Source: Bacillota bacterium
GTDB lineage: Bacteria > Bacillota > Bacilli > Alicyclobacillales > SLC66
Assembly (NCBI GenBank): GCA_021797415.1
Contig: JAJZZT010000558.1
Location: 1 to 5,436 of the forward strand
Direction of reading: 5' to 3'
DNA length: 5,436 nucleotides
Position 1 is the stretch's first letter; every line of letters starts with the position of its first letter. Below, in pieces: positions 5,008 through 5,436 of the stretch. The position numbers and the translations under genes are program-made. The notes beneath the pieces were generated by a model, which saw only the letters and a program-made list of their open reading frames with translations, was not told the DNA's origin and did not search any database.

Positions 5008-5436
5008 TTGGATTCAAGCAGGTTCAGTGGAAGGTCGGCGCGAACTGCAGGAGAAGGTCTTGCGAGGCGCGCGAAGCGTCCGTTGGCATGGATGGCAGTC
5101 GCGCTCACCGCCGCGTTATCCTTTGCGCCGGAAGCGGCCGCGGCCACTTCGTCGTCACTGACGCCATCGCTGAGCACATCGACGGCCGCGGGTACGTCGG
5201 CGACCACGAGTACGTCAGCAACTACGAGTACGTCAGCAACTACGAGTACGTCAGCAACCGCGGGTACGTCAGCGACCACGCCGACCTCATCGCCGTCGGC
5301 GACCACGGCGGCCTCATCGACGGGCGTAACCGCATCATCGTCGGGGGCGGCTTCTGTGGCGCTCCAGAGCAGCATCGCTTCACTGGCCAACCAGATGGCG
5401 ACACTCGCGGCCAAGACGCACGACGGTGGGCTCGCG
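5008..5436 (+). CDS. Secreted Ser/Thr/Ala-rich protein, N-terminal part, unknown function
   Basis: The frame is open to the window edge (143 codons seen, 3' end missing). TTG at 5008 is chosen because GAGGTGG at 4995-5001 lies 6 nt upstream; an in-frame stop (TAG) occurs just upstream at 4966-4968. An internal ATG at 5092 would remove the basic N-region. Residues 1-24 are basic (ending ARRAKR) and 25-46 hydrophobic (PLAWMAVALTAALSFAPEAA), a signal peptide with probable cleavage in the AAAAT stretch. A Ser/Thr/Ala linker follows (about 47-115) containing five TSATTS-type hexapeptides (63-92). Then comes a possible helix, VALQSSIASLANQMATLA (117-134). The linker is of the kind found in surface proteins, often glycosylated, but the functional domain would be outside the window. 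It is divergent from the His-rich gene. The family is unknown. Confidence 0.75.
   Translation, partial: MDSSRFSGRSARTAGEGLARRAKRPLAWMAVALTAALSFAPEAAAATSSSLTPSLSTSTAAGTSATTSTSATTSTSATTSTSATAGTSATTPTSSPSATTAASSTGVTASSSGAASVALQSSIASLANQMATLAAKTHDGGLA
5194..5283 (+). repeat. 18-bp tandem repeat, five units, encoding TSATTS-type hexapeptides
   Basis: Units start at 5194, 5212, 5230, 5248 and 5266, with consensus ACGTCAGCAACTACGAGT. Units 2 and 3 are identical; units 1, 4 and 5 differ by a few bases. The period keeps the reading frame, so gain or loss of units would only change linker length. Related but degenerate sequence continues to about 5310. Confidence 0.9.

Noticed and set aside
4775..5017. 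80-codon minus-strand frame in the divergent intergenic region
   Set aside because: No Shine-Dalgarno evidence or domain. It overlaps the plus-strand promoter, leader and start of the gene at 5008 and the minus-strand promoter region.
4965..5414. Minus-strand frame with Val-Ala-Asp-Val repeats
   Set aside because: It is the antisense reading of the 18-bp repeat that encodes the TSATTS linker. The plus frame has a signal peptide and Shine-Dalgarno site.

Overview
The window is a GC-rich bacterial exopolysaccharide/cell-surface locus. A PHP-type protein-tyrosine phosphatase of the YwqE/CpsB/CapC family, a Wzz/CapA-type chain-length protein, a sortase-fold protein and GTG/TTG starts behind strong Shine-Dalgarno sites point to Bacillota. 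A GC-rich Bacillales lineage (Alicyclobacillaceae-like) is my guess; the sequence alone does not fix the genus.

Left part (1-3106): the 5' end of a chain-length/co-polymerase gene runs leftwards out of the window (minus strand, start at 309). A 296-bp divergent intergenic region with a 50-bp tandem duplication separates it from the rightward genes. These are a tyrosine phosphatase (606-1325), a candidate 43-codon small ORF (1407-1538) and a polyprenyl-phosphate sugar-1-phosphate transferase (1696-3078). Between phosphatase and transferase lie an 18-bp-stem hairpin, the small ORF, an intrinsic terminator and a good sigma-A-type promoter. The phosphatase and transferase are therefore probably separate transcription units. 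By family knowledge, the transferase primes polymer synthesis on undecaprenyl phosphate, the Wzz-type protein sets chain length with a tyrosine kinase, and the phosphatase reverses that kinase. No kinase lies in the window.

Middle (3107-4690): a convergent intergenic region with a bidirectional terminator, then two minus-strand genes probably forming an operon. The upstream one (4004-4690) encodes a secreted protein of unknown function with a His-rich IHHP repeat. The downstream one (3310-3948) encodes a membrane-anchored sortase-fold protein that lacks both the catalytic His and the catalytic Cys, so it looks like a pseudo-sortase.

Right end (4691-5436): a divergent promoter region, then the start of a secreted protein with a Ser/Thr/Ala-rich, 18-bp-repeat-encoded linker (from 5008, running off the edge).

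A small dispersed repeat with a GGGGACATGTGATAAA-like core occurs at gene borders: twice as the inverted arms of the hairpin at 1335-1391, once overlapping the transferase stop codon, once in the leader of the last gene, and once in weaker form upstream of the His-rich gene. The most unusual items are the catalytically degenerate sortase with its secreted neighbours, this repeat family, and the small ORF whose stop codon lies inside a terminator.
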